A stretch of 64,000 nucleotides of DNA from Liolophura sinensis (lineage: Eukaryota > Mollusca > Polyplacophora > Chitonida > Chitonidae), in NCBI RefSeq assembly GCF_032854445.1, contig NC_088295.1:10775385-10839384 (forward strand). Direction: 5' to 3'. Every line of letters starts with the position of its first letter. Positions within the stretch are counted from its first letter, which is position 1. Below the pieces are notes generated by a model. The model had not been told where the DNA came from. It did not search any database and was given only the letters and a program-made list of their open reading frames with translations. Positions 28,201 through 38,895 of the stretch are shown one piece after another. Made by a program: the position numbers and the translations under genes.

Positions 28201-31200
28201 TTATAACGCACGCGTTTAATAGTGCACGAGGTGACGAGTACGGTGTCGTTCGCGTCACGTGGCCCACGACAACGTGATGCAGGCCTACGCGCTATAGATC
28301 AATATTAGTAATCTAGAAGGCAACCCGCTGACAGAAATTGACATGTGTCGGGGTCATTCTAAAACCTTGCACTAGACTTATGAAATTGACAAACTTGTAG
28401 AGGCTACCAATAAAAATTATGCATGAACAGAGTTCTTAACTATCGTCTGAGTAGGAAATGGTTAGAAACTATGCAGAAATGGGCTATAGATCACCAAAGG
28501 AATATGCAGATACTGTATATAACTTATATGGTATAATGTGGGTAAACGATATTCAAAAGTACTATTCTGAAGACTAAGAAATTGATGTAGTTCGTTCAAT
28601 GACAATTTAATATAATTTCAACTCCACAAATGTATCAGTTTGTTTAGAGTATTAGTATTAGTGTATTTGTCTGTTACACCAAAGATTCTAGTTCATGTCC
28701 GTTTTCTCTGAATCCGATTTTATCTTCATGATATATTACTAGTTCTCGATGTGGCAAGCCGATTGGTTAGCGTGTCAGCGCGGCACAATGACAGTGACAT
28801 CTCTCACCAATACCTCAATACATCTCTCATGCTGGCTTTCTCTCCCGTTATATATGTGTGGGAAGATCTGCCAGGATGGTCTTGGGATTCCCTTGGGCTC
28901 TATGCGTTCATCTACGTAACATCTACGTAAACACGTACACTTTGCTCCATTATCCTCTAATCAAACCCTTTCAAACTTTAAACATTCAAATGGCATGATT
29001 TTGATTTTGATTTTGTTAATACACTGACCAATTTTCAAGGTCATATCTTGAGTAGTCTGTACACAGGATTAAAATGAAAACATAGCCTCAAAAACGCACG
29101 TTCCGGCGACGCACATTGCATCACCTGTCAGATGTCATGAGGGTCGCAGGGGAAAATTCACTGAGGATGAACTAAATGCACGCATCAAGGACTACTGGAA
29201 AAAATTACTCTTGAGAAGATTCGGGACTCAATCAGTTCATGGAAGAAACGTTCTACCGAGAAGATCAACTGATCACCTTTAACATCATTTTAAAATGTCC
29301 GGCACATGCGTTTTTTTACTCTATTTTGATTTTGGTCCCATGAACAGAAATCTTAAAGGATGAAACTGAAATTTGGTTTGTATACTTAGGACATAATGGC
29401 TTTTGAGTGTGTGAATTTTTAGAAGCTGACGTACGAGGGTTTCGGAGATATTGAGTGTCAAAGTGCGGCCCATTTTTTTATTCTCACCCAATATATCGGT
29501 GCATGTGTGTATGTGTTTGTGCGGCCTAGGTCAGGCCAGTTTGGCCGAGACTAACCTCAGGTCCGGGATTCATGGTATAAAATAAGCTACAGGTTAATAA
29601 GTGTTTTATTATACTGACTTTAATTCCATGCAGGTTGTGTTGGAGTGGAAGCTGAGGTTGAAGTATATTTTCTAACCCTCTAAGCAAACCCTCAAGCCAC
29701 CTCAAGTCGTGCCGTTCCTGGGTCTCCATTACGCTAGATGTAAATAACACACGTCATGTGCCGAGTGTCAAACTCGAATCTGTGAACCAAACCAGACTTG
29801 TTCATTTCGCGTTGAGCTAGGAAGTGGTATTGCGGAGTGCAATGTACATTCACTGGATAATGAAATAAACGCAATAAAATGATACATATTTTGTTCGAGA
29901 GAAAACCCTAGCCATTTGTAAACATTATGATTCTGGGTTTGTCTCATGTTTAACATACATTGTAGACCTGTGCACACAAAATGATACCACAGAGACGCGC
30001 AGACATGGATGGATAGATATTACTTATATCTGTCGTCATAGAACTGAAAAATTGTTAAGTACGAGGTAAAACCGCATTCATTCATTCATTATATGAAGAG
30101 GGAAATCAGTGCTAAGAAGGGGCGGACATTAGATCAAAGTACACCTAGTTCAGTAACGCCTGTACTAAAGTTCCTCATCAGTGAAATATTGACCACGAAC
30201 CTCATGTGAACAATTCATACTCACAGAGATGCATCATAACTGTAGCTCAATGGCCGTCCTAATGTGCTAGGTTGTCTCATTGATTTATTATTTATTTATT
30301 TAATTATTTTTTTATTTCATTTTTACGGCTTTTAGGCCGTACTCAAGAATATTTTTACTTATACAACGGAGGTCGGCATTATGGTAGTATAAAGCTGGCT
30401 GTTTTTCTTAAAAGCTTACTAGTGGTTTGTTGTTCTGATTTTGTGCGGGTTACGCTGACATGTTGGTGCACGGTGGTAGTTTATTTCATATACATTGCCT
30501 TTTGCATCACTGATATGATTATGAACAAATAGCTGTCGATATATCCAGTGTCGTTTATGCATTTGTATGAAACCCGATTCTTCATATACTATAGTCTATT
30601 TCTTTTAGAGAGTCGCACTTTTCCCAGCTGTCTGTGAAATCAGTCATACTCGCTACCAAAATTGCCTTTAGTCAGTGATACGTAAGAACATAAGCTCTAC
30701 ACATTGATATGTTTGAGGTTCACATTATTACAAGGAAAATGAAGTTAGAACACTTTTTCAAATTCACAATGTTAAAGTCCAGAAGCTCGACTTAGACGGC
30801 AAGACGTCATAATTATTCAAGAACCAGTGCCATACTGGATATTGGGCGGAGTTCAACAAGTTTTGATGGAGGGCGACGCCAGTAATCTCAAGTGCTATCG
30901 ATTTAAATGTAAACCCTGTTTCTGACACTGTCATATTTGAAATTGATTACACGTTTTAGTATAGTATAACCTTGATAAATGAATTTAAATTTATCCGTTG
31001 TAATATATGATCTCATGGCAGTACGATTTTAAAGCTGGATATTAGGAAATTTTGTTATGAAAAACAATGTAGTCTATTCACCGAGTGTAGACTGTGTTAG
31101 TGCGTGGAGTTTGTTCTAACCGCATGTTTGTGCACCTATGGTAAAAAAAATACTCTCCACGCCCATTCCCCAACTTGCCACTTGTTTTTGGATAATATGA

Positions 31201-32954
31201 CGTCACCCAAGGCAATGAATTCTTGGTGTGGAAACTGAACTTATACCGTTTCACATTATGATTAGAAAAGTATTCTAACTTGATTTTTTTGGTAGAATAT
31301 GGACTTCCGTTACGTATCACTGACTGAAGGCAATTTTGGCAGCGAGTATGACTGATTTTACTGAGCGATTTATTCCATCCTTGTCCCCTCGCCCAGGGGG
31401 TCGCGGGCCGCGGCACGAGAACGGTACCATTTGTGCGCGATTTGCACCGTCCTCGTGCCGCTCATCCGCAGGTGTGGTGATATATCCTCATCCGGCTTCT
31501 GTATTGAAGCGAGTGCAGAGGCGCGAAGTAATTTAAGGGTGTGACGTCAGTCATTTATCCTCAGATCAAAGCGCAGCTTTCTGCAAAAGACGAAATATAC
31601 ATGATCGCCACACAAGATTTTGAAACTGCCCTTACCGACCAAAAGTTGGGGACATTTTTTGGCATTATCATCTACACAACTAATACTGAGTATAAGATGA
31701 TAGTTTTTAATTTACAAACTTGATTGTCAATGGAAAACCTCGAAGAGTCATGGGAAAATCAGTGACTACGACAATGTCACGAGTGCATGCATGTCTACGT
31801 GAGTGAGAAAGCCGGCTGAAATGCACCTTAACATACCAGACAAGAACATTCAAAAACTTCAACCGTTTCATCATTGCTACATCTCAGCTAGAGAGGAAAC
31901 TGATTAAGGAATTTCCAAAGTATGTATGACTAATCAGTGAACATATCTTAGGAATTTGCACCCAGTGCAGACGACAGAGTCTTCCTCGCTTGGAGTTCAC
32001 CATGAAGGGGATGTTGCAACGACTGGTTGACCCGTATCAGTATAATGGCTCGGCAATCTACTTGTCTTCGGTAAGCCGTCTCAGTAAAGCAGCAGAAGAA
32101 AATAGATTAAATAGCGGAGGAAACCCGTCTTGCAATAATGAGGCACATTGCATGCACTCTAAGGATTCCTTCGTCATAATATGTCTAAAAATTGTTGAGC
32201 ACGACGTTAAACCCCAAGTACTCACACACTCCATTATGGTTTGGCATACAATTGGTGCACTAGGAGTAGAGAATTGCGACCTGTGGCAGTCAACGTAGAA
32301 GAAGTGTTTCCCACCCACCTCCTCCAATTCAACTTTTCACGGCTGATTTGCATTCTATGTGATGAAGTCATAATCATACAACGAATTAATAAGATATTAA
32401 TTGGAGATATTGCGTCACAATTTTAACACTCTATTCGGGTCAAGAAATCACAAAAGTGGAAAACTGCTCTCGAATCGAGTGTGATAACATTCCTTCAGGC
32501 TCACGATGAATCCCTCAAAACGCACTCATAATACTGAACAACAGACAGAGAATGCACTTCTTTGATGTCCTGGAATGGTTATCTCCCTTTTATCACATTC
32601 AAACCCTCGCTTACTCACACCATGACTATCCTTGTGGCTCTGACACCTCGTCTGTACAGTAACTGGCCAATGAACGGTCCTGACAGGGCTCGCACCACCA
32701 CGGCTACGGTGAACACGAGATTCAGCTGCCTTTCCTGTGCTATGCATGTTTGGACATATTCCTCTGACGAGTCGATGGGCGGAGTAGTCGTGCTCACATT
32801 CTCGCTGGTATTGCTGGCTGTACATAGCCCAGCGTACACACCTTCGTCCTTCAGAATGATGACAAGCAAGGCCCACCCAAACGTCAATCCTCCAAACAGC
32901 AGGTTTTCACCAAGAGACCAGATCGTCAACATGTACTTTCGAGCACCCATCGGC
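22215..32954 (-). CDS. SLC43-family transporter (LAT3/LAT4/ENBT1-like), 9 coding exons
   Basis: Coding exons on the minus strand: 32950-32619, 27910-27787, 26621-26529, 26225-26024, 24491-24312, 23882-23781, 23337-23148, 22749-22629, 22370-22215. Every intron is GT-AG, and the phases close exactly to 1500 nt (499 aa plus stop). The family is the SLC43 branch of the major facilitator superfamily, plasma-membrane facilitators of large neutral amino acids (SLC43A1/A2) or purine nucleobases (SLC43A3). Seen: an N-terminal helix with GENLLFGGLTFGW, an extracellular loop with Cys43 and Cys69 and N-glycosylation sites at N47 and N51, LFPGLTFMAVGG in TM4 (about 134-145), a charged central loop (about 216-265), LQLRWYFYLGAFNTW in TM7, FPVEYFGFLFG before TM11, and a short Lys/Arg-rich C-tail. 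About 12 helices are expected. The length is nearest to SLC43A3 (about 490 aa), but subfamily and substrate cannot be assigned. The start ATG lies 4 nt inside an exon preceded by a good acceptor (ttttactccacag), so a 5'UTR exon lies upstream. No clear poly(A) signal was seen just past the stop. Confidence 0.93.
23608..23740 (+). repeat. dispersed repeat family C, copy 1 (SLC43-like intron)
   Basis: Shares ATACCAGCCG, GGACGTTTTAGG, ATTTCCCAAAATAACGTTCA and ACCACCAAAGAACTAAGAAA with 33.55 kb and 63.05 kb. No coding potential is seen. Confidence 0.65.
24072..24240 (-). mobile_element. family A SINE, diverged, in an SLC43-like intron
   Basis: The tail-like TTATTTCTTTATTTGATTGC is followed by AAAGTCACTTACATAACAGG and GAAAACCGGGCAAAGC. 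Near 24213-24232 GGGATTCGAATCC looks like a B box, which may belong to a different tRNA-related repeat. Confidence 0.55.
24820..25140 (+). mobile_element. dispersed repeat family B, long copy in an SLC43-like intron
   Basis: The head reads GCTTGGGTTTTACGTGTACT, then TTTTTCAGTCATATGACGAC. The body has CCACCCAGCCACACTATGCT, and the distal part TTTGGTATGACCCGACCCGG with GTTTGATCCCAGC, a B-box-like string. The same order is seen at 60.2 kb. Confidence 0.75.
25291..25790 (+). repeat. 18-bp minisatellite in SLC43-like intron
   Basis: About 28 copies of TTCTGTTGTACAAGTACA with variants (TACACGTACA, TATACACG). It lies in the intron between coding exons 4 and 5 of the SLC43-like gene. Each unit contains the palindromes TTGTACAA and GTAC. 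Long frames open on both strands come only from the 18-base period. Confidence 0.95.
26290..26425 (+). mobile_element. family A SINE, 3' fragment in an SLC43-like intron
   Basis: ACTATAATGCTAGCCGCCGT, ATATTCTCGAGTACGAATCA and an AAATCAATAAGTAAATAAAT tail. Upstream similarity is weak. Confidence 0.6.
28748..28905 (+). mobile_element. family A SINE, 5' (tRNA-head) fragment in an SLC43-like intron
   Basis: GATTGGTTAGCGTGTCAGCG, ATCTCTCACCAATACC, CATGCTGGCTTTCTCTCCCG and GGATGGTCTTGGGATTCCC follow the order of the full-length copy at 43.3 kb. The 3' half is absent. Confidence 0.65.
30025..30085 (-). mobile_element. family B repeat, head fragment
   Basis: On the plus strand: CTGTCGTCATAGAACTGAAA, then AATTGTTAAGTACGAGGTAA. 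This is the reverse complement of the family B head. Confidence 0.6.
30278..30400 (-). mobile_element. family A SINE, tail fragment in an SLC43-like intron
   Basis: A long A/T tail (ATTATTTATTTATTTAATTA), then CCGTACTCAAGAATATTTTT, ACTTATACAACGGAGGTCGG and CATTATGGTAG. Confidence 0.7.
31410..31461. repeat. GC-rich inverted repeat (hairpin) in SLC43-like intron 1
   Basis: The left arm (31410-31425) GCGGCACGAGAACGGT and the right arm (31446-31461) ACCGTCCTCGTGCCGC pair over 16 bases with one mismatch, around a 20-base loop. It sits in an unusually CpG-rich patch (about 31385-31465) inside an AT-rich intron. Confidence 0.85.
31990..32235 (-). mobile_element. family B repeat copy in an SLC43-like intron
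   Basis: It shares GCAACGACTGGTTGACCCGT, ATCAGTATAATGGCTCGG, CTAAGGATTCCTTCGTC and GAGCACGACGTTAAACCCCA, in the same order, with the copy at 49.6 kb. The head is at the right end. Confidence 0.8.
32619..32954 (-). CDS. SLC43-like gene, exon with start codon
   Basis: It encodes residues 1-110 plus two bases of codon 111: TM1, the glycosylated first extracellular loop and TM2, ending in GQLLYRRGVRATR, the usual MFS loop 2-3 region. The first four bases (32954-32951) are 5'UTR. The ATG at 32950 has a strong context (gccgATGG). The donor is GTGAGT at 32618. The next coding exon is 4.7 kb away, which makes this by far the largest intron of the gene. Confidence 0.92.
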
Positions 32955-33552
32955 CTGTGGAGTAAAACAGTGAAACGATTTACATGCAAAAGATTTGGAA
33001 AAGAATCAACTTCATAATGCCCGCTAATTTCTATTCACCAGCTCTTATGTAAACGATCTCCTGGAGGGTACACAATCCATATGCAAGGAGTGAACGAAGA
33101 ATAGAAATATATCCTAATTCACTGGAATTAAGACAGACTAATTCCCCAGGGAGTATTTCTAATCTGGGTTTGCATATTTATAAAATTCAGGGTTCCCCCT
33201 CGCGTCGATTGTATGTTGATGGTGTTAATTTCGGTATACTGGTTAATATGCATATAAAATATGGATAGCCCAGAGCGCAAGCTAACAAGAACTATTTCAG
33301 ATTATATATCAAACATTGATTATGTCATCAAACATTGCTGATGAAGGCTTTAGCGTCAAACGCCCACATTTTGACACACATACCAACTAATAATTACTAT
33401 TTCCGGTCATATCGTAGAAGATCTGTAGCGCATGCTTTGTGAGCCTGTATCCATAACTTTGCTTAACCACTGGCTAAATGCTGTACAAACATGGGGCAGT
33501 TTGACATAAACAATTGTATCAAAAGCGTAATTATCTATGTGTCGAAAAAGAC

Positions 33553-33690
33553 GTTTATATACCAGCCGTCAACCGATAAGGACGTTCCAGGCACTAATCG
33601 CACACCCAATTCCCAAAACGACGTTTAACACAAACCACCAATGTAGCTTAGAAAGTATGTTAAGTATGAAAATAGGACTGAATAATGCAA
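33553..33690 (+). repeat. dispersed repeat family C, copy 2
   Basis: ATACCAGCCGTCAACC, GGACGTTCCAGGCACTAATC, ATTCCCAAAACGACGTTTAA and ACCACCAATGTAGCTTAGAA match copy 1 in order. Confidence 0.65.
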
Positions 33691-34217
33691 AGAAGAGCAG
33701 TCAGCAGTTTCCAGTGATGTTGGAAAGGCCAAGGATTGTTTCAGGCGAACGAGTTAAGTCAGTATTCAAATCGTGTGCCATGGTACACTGTAAAATCTGA
33801 ACTGTTACATTTAACACCGTAAAGATCACGAAGAGTGACTACACTTTTATAAAGTGTAAATGTTTCAACGTTCACCAAAGTGATCACATTCCAACTCCAT
33901 TAGAAGTTGGTTAATCAACGTTTTAAACCGACGCTTGAAACAAAATTGAACACTTTCAATGGTGATGGAATAGGAACACCTTTAAAGAGTGTTGAAACAT
34001 TAGCAACTAATAAAACTGGCCAGATACATGTAACTCTTATAAAAGAAGTCACTCCTCGATATCTTTATGGTTTTAAAGATAACACTTCAGTTTTAAGAGA
34101 ATAGTATAAAAGTTGCCGATTGCAACTGTTCATATATCCAACGTGGTGATCTAACTCGTAACGATGACTGCACGGCCCCCTAGTCCGGGTTAAGTGTTAT
34201 TAGACACAGTCATGAAG

Positions 34218-34335
34218 CAGCGTCCTGGAGTGAGTGAGTGAGTGAATGAGTGAGTGAGTGCTTGGGTTTAACGTCGCACTCAACAATTTTTCAGTCATAT
34301 GACGACGAAGGAATCCTTATGGTGTCAAACTTAAG
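34218..34335 (+). mobile_element. family B repeat, head fragment preceded by (GAGT)n
   Basis: A GAGT microsatellite runs into GCTTGGGTTTAACGTCGCAC, then CAACAATTTTTCAGTCATAT and GACGACGAAGGAATCCTTAT. Confidence 0.75.
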
Positions 34336-34721
34336 AAAACTAGAGTGAAGTCGTTTAATGGATAATAACTCGTAATAACTCGTTTTTACACTAATAACTC
34401 GTAAAGTTAATTCGTCACACAACACACAATATCTATCAAGTCCAAGTAAGAGTAAACTACAAAGTAAAACTTGAAACTTTCCTTGTTGTCGAAAAGTCTG
34501 CGAAAGAGGAAACCGTTTTGGTCTTTGTACAAATATAGACATATAGACCCAGATAAGATGTACCACCTGGACACTTTGTAGTTTGGTTTAAATCCAGCGA
34601 ATGTATATATGTATGTATGTATGTTGCTAGATGTGTTGAAATAAAAAAAAGCTCTGAAGAACCGTCACGATACGGTGAAACTAGTAATCTAAATCAACGA
34701 ATTTGTCATGTTTCTTCTATA

Positions 34722-34791
<70 letters not shown>
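34722..34791. repeat. (TA)n microsatellite
   Basis: About 70 bases of uninterrupted alternating TA. Confidence 0.98.
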
Positions 34792-34793
<2 letters not shown>

Positions 34794-35605
34794 TTATGAC
34801 GTAAGCCTGGTGACGGCGAATACAGGAGCGTATTCCACACATTTTTAACTTCAGTGACAAAAGGCCTAATGTAAAGTGATCAACGATAACGTGTTTGTTG
34901 GTTTGCCAGACAGATGGGTATTTGCGGATCTCAGCCAAGTCCTTAAGGTTATATTTTACAATGGGTTTTCATTCTATTGTAAGTGAATATGATGTGTCAG
35001 ATTACCATACAGAGAGTAAACCCAGAGCAGCCATGGCAGTATGATAGGTTACCTCAGTTAGGGTTTTATTACAACACTTCATGTAAACGCTTACATACAG
35101 TAGCGACTTATTATACCTCTAGCACCATGACTTTACAATAAACAAAAAAGCAGTGATGCTAATTCCAATTTATTAGACGTCATCGGTCTATACTGCATGT
35201 TAGAATCCCTTATCGTCCAGCGATTACTGTATATGTTACACATGTAATAATTTCACGTTTATAAGATGAAGTAAGGTGTTTTATTGGAAATATGGTAAAC
35301 ATTTACACTGCGATAGTAACAGTCAGTAAACATGTACATGTTCAGGTACGGGTGTATCCCACTCTCCACCCGAATAGCTGGACATTTACATTTGTCCATG
35401 TAAGACGCCTGTGTGTTTTAACTTATGTGCATTAAATCACTACTACTTCACTACTTAAATCATTATATATGCGTATAGACCTACTGCGACAATTATGAAC
35501 GAGAACAACAAATCTAGGTTGGATATTTCGAATAAATGGTTCTTTAAAGGTTTACTCAAGACCGGTAAAAGTGTCAACCTTTACATTGTACAAAAGTAAA
35601 GGCAT

Positions 35606-35695
35606 ATCTTTATGTGAAATGAAATCTTTATGTGAAATGAAATCTTTATGTGAAATGAAATCTTTATGTGAAATGAAATCTTTATGTGAAATGAA
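35606..35695 (+). repeat. 18-bp minisatellite, 5 identical copies
   Basis: Five perfect tandem copies of ATCTTTATGTGAAATGAA. The identity implies a recent expansion. Confidence 0.95.
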
Positions 35696-36972
35696 ATTTA
35701 ACTGAATCAGATGCATCTTTATAAATAAACGTTTACGGGAAAATTTTAACAGTGTAGAATTACTTACAGTGTCCAGAATCTCTGGTGCTCTGTTTTAGGT
35801 TTTTTATACCCTTTTCTGCTTAAAAAAATAATTTGGCTCTTTCAATGTTTAAAAATGAACTATAATAATAATTTTGGCCTTTCAATAGTTTAAAGCTGCT
35901 GACTACTTCTACACGTACTTCCAGATAACTGTGATCCGTCAAAATTATACAAATATTTTCAAGAAACTGTGATGCTAGTTTGTTAATAAATTTGTCTTTT
36001 GGAGTTTGGATATAGTTTTCCCTTTTGAAGGCATGAACTGACTGTGTGATTCAATGCTCTGCCTGTTGCTAAAACAGGTTCTGAAACACCCGGATGTGCA
36101 ACCACAACTTGCCAAGCTTGTGTGAAAATTTGTCATTGTTCCAGTGGCAAAACCTAATAAAAATATCCTCTTCATTTGCAAGAACTATTACTATCAAATT
36201 CTTGTACAGAAGTTAAATATAGCTACTACAACATATACATATTCTGTTACTACATGCATTATGGAGAAACTATTTACATTATGGGGGTCTTTCTTAAGGG
36301 ATTAATGTCCAGGTTTAGCTACTGGTCCTAATTACAAAGAATAACTTGTTAAAGCAGTGTGTTACCGGGAGGGCTTCTGAGAAACATAATAATGACTTTA
36401 AATCCACTACAAACAATAGATTTAGTGTCCTTGCCGATTTCTGACAGGCCCTTAATAACCTGGGAATTCGAAGCGATGTCATTTTCGAGATAGATTCCAG
36501 CTACTCAGAAAAAAATGTAATACTGTTTCAATTTGAACCCATGATGGACGACGTTGAAGTTTCAGTGAAATGACAGTGTATGAAGTATGACACTGACATC
36601 TCTGACCAGACCTCAGATTCCGAATTCTCATACCTTGAATTTGATCTTTGTCCAGGCATTTCCAACCGTACTGGCAAAATACGGACTGGTGAGCTATAGA
36701 CTTACTCTTTGATACACTGTACTTTTCGTGTGTTTAGTTTAAGGTTTAATATTTATTTACCGTTCTTTCCCACGGTTTGCTTGACAAAAAAAAATTCTAT
36801 TCTCCGAGGGACTCTAAATTCATACCTGTATATGCCATGACAACTAACTTCACATGTTATTATCGGCGTTCTGAAAAGAGTCGTGTACAATATAAATACA
36901 TAGAATGTAGAATGTGAACGCCGGCGTTACAGTGTACAGAGATTTACTATCTATCCGTTTTTTTTAGTTCAG

Positions 36973-37152
36973 TTAATAACAAAATGTAAAATGGCGAGAG
37001 CAGATACGGGTGTTTTCGGTGGGTACAAAATCCTTCCTTTTTGTGCTGTAAAACCATGCCTCCCTGAGGGCCAAATCGCCTGGAAACTGGAAAAAAGTAA
37101 CTTCAGGGTTTCTCGACGACCGGTTTATAAAAACGTATAAAGAGCAAACCAT
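36973..37152 (-). pseudogene. THAP zinc-finger fragment, degraded
   Basis: A 59-codon frame from an ATG (37152-37150) shows the middle of a THAP DNA-binding domain, a C2CH zinc finger found in THAP proteins and in P-element-like transposases. Seen: NRSSRNPEVTFFQFP, then R30, W33, KRKDFVPTENTRICSRHF. Of the four zinc ligands, C3, C51 and H54 are present, but the expected second cysteine near residue 8 is Phe. The frame stops five residues after HF, before the conserved AVPTIF-type motif. No plausible donor follows. It is probably a relic of a THAP transposase or gene. A lost first exon of a live gene is less likely. Confidence 0.6.
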
Positions 37153-38785
37153 TTCACGAAGAAATTCGATATGCCTGTTGTCACTCTTGTAGCTTTCTTC
37201 TAACACTGAACTAAATGGCGAAGTCGGCCAGCTCGTGAAGGTTGGACTTGTACGACGTGATTCGGCAGAGATTACTGAGTGATAAAATGCATAAAACCGT
37301 TCTCATTATTAAGTGATTTTAAGCGCTATATTACTCAGATTAATGTACCCTTTTCAATATTTTTCACACTCAGTTTAACAATATATACAGGGTAGCTAAT
37401 TATGAATAAATAATGAATCAGGACGCTAATCCTTTAAAGAAGGACACACATTTATGCCTTTTCGTTATACTGATATATCCCCGATACCTTTACTGGATTT
37501 CTAAAATACAAGTGCCCATGAAAATCTCTGTTTATAGCGGATTGAAGGTGTTGTACATACAGTCAAACCTTTGTTAACCCTACTGGCACGAAATATAAAA
37601 GCAGTAAAGCCATTTTTGAATAATTATTGTTGTGCAATCAAAAAACACTTGCAATTCATGGTCTAAGAGTGGTACATGTGTACCGACTTGAAGCTTAAAT
37701 CAGATACTTGGAGTATTATTTAATATTTTTTCATCATGTCATTGTGCTTTGCCAGATAATGACAGAATAAAATCATGTCTACCTGCTGAAATGCGAATGA
37801 AACTTAAATCTTGCAATTATTCACGGTTTGCGTTCGGCTGTTTAGTTTGTAGGCACCACTAAACTGTTCCTCAGTGGTACCACCCCGACCAAGTATTAAT
37901 AAGAACGGATCTTTTTGGCGACAAAAATGTACTAATGAACTTAGTTTAGCCACCGGTTACTGAAATCGAAGATTAAAATTCGCTTGAATTTTTTCCACAG
38001 CCCATTCACTGTTACTGTTTATTTCTTGTCGAAATTTTCATTTTGATCGACGAACGATTGTTATTAGCAATGGTACAACTCAAGGAAACAGACAGGGGCT
38101 GAATGGTGGTTGGGGTGAGTGGTGGTTGGGTTGGATGGTAGTTGGGGGTGGGGTGCGACTCTGAAGAATGTTTCCCTCACAACCCTCAGATGTGCTAAAT
38201 AAGTAATAAACGTTCTTTATTCATAAACAAATGTCATGTTTTAGGTAGATATGGAGCAACATATTAAAGCATCGGCGAACATGGTAAATATGCGGTTAGG
38301 ATGGGATTTAAATTCATGACATGCAAAGAAACAGAATACTTGTCAGGTGATAATATAGGTGACCTGCTTCGTGATTGGCCCTATATTTTGTGTCCTGAAC
38401 GTATTCTTATCCTTCAACTTAATAATAAGACATCTGACCAGGTGTCAATAAACAGGGAATGATTAATTGTTTGACCGAAAACAGCTCCTATTTACACGAT
38501 ACATTTGGACACCTGGACCGAGGAGTGTCAACTTGTTACCACTTGAGAATAACAACTGCCTGCATCAAGACGAAACTTGATGTCAAAGGGAGGGAACCTA
38601 TGGTAGAATAGACTGATATTCTTTGGCCATCAACTCACAAAACCAGTGACATGTCATAAGAAAGAGGAGTCATAAACTATCGGTGTCAGTGAACACGTCT
38701 TCAAGTGCGACAAATAAAAACGTGCCGCTCTGATTTTCAAATAAACTGTGTTCTTCAGAAAGCACAATAGCTCAAGTGATACATT

Positions 38786-38895
38786 TGAAGAGGGTCGTGG
38801 GTTTTCCCCGGGTCCTGCCGGTTTTCCTCCCATCATAATGCTGGTCTTCATCGTGTAAATCAAATATTCTTGAGTACGGCGTAGAACACCCATCT
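38786..38895 (+). mobile_element. family A SINE, 3' fragment
   Basis: CGTGGGTTTTCCCCGGGTCC, CATAATGCTGGTCTTCATCG, AAATATTCTTGAGTACGGCG and TAGAACACCCATC. The A-rich tail is diverged. Confidence 0.75.

Larger units (their letters stand above)
32955..36972. other. intergenic; expected 5'UTR exon and promoter of the SLC43-like gene not located
   Basis: It holds a family C repeat, a perfect short palindrome ACACTTTTATAAAGTGT near 33841, a family B head, a TA run and a perfect 18-bp minisatellite. The upstream noncoding exon implied by the acceptor at 32955-32956 should lie here but cannot be placed. Confidence 0.5.

Noticed and set aside
31336..31536. 66-codon frame across the GC-rich hairpin
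   Set aside because: It lacks recognised motifs and lies in an intron; its composition follows from the GC-rich inverted repeat.
32562..33017. 151-codon plus-strand open frame
   Set aside because: It is the antisense shadow of the first coding exon of the SLC43-like gene.
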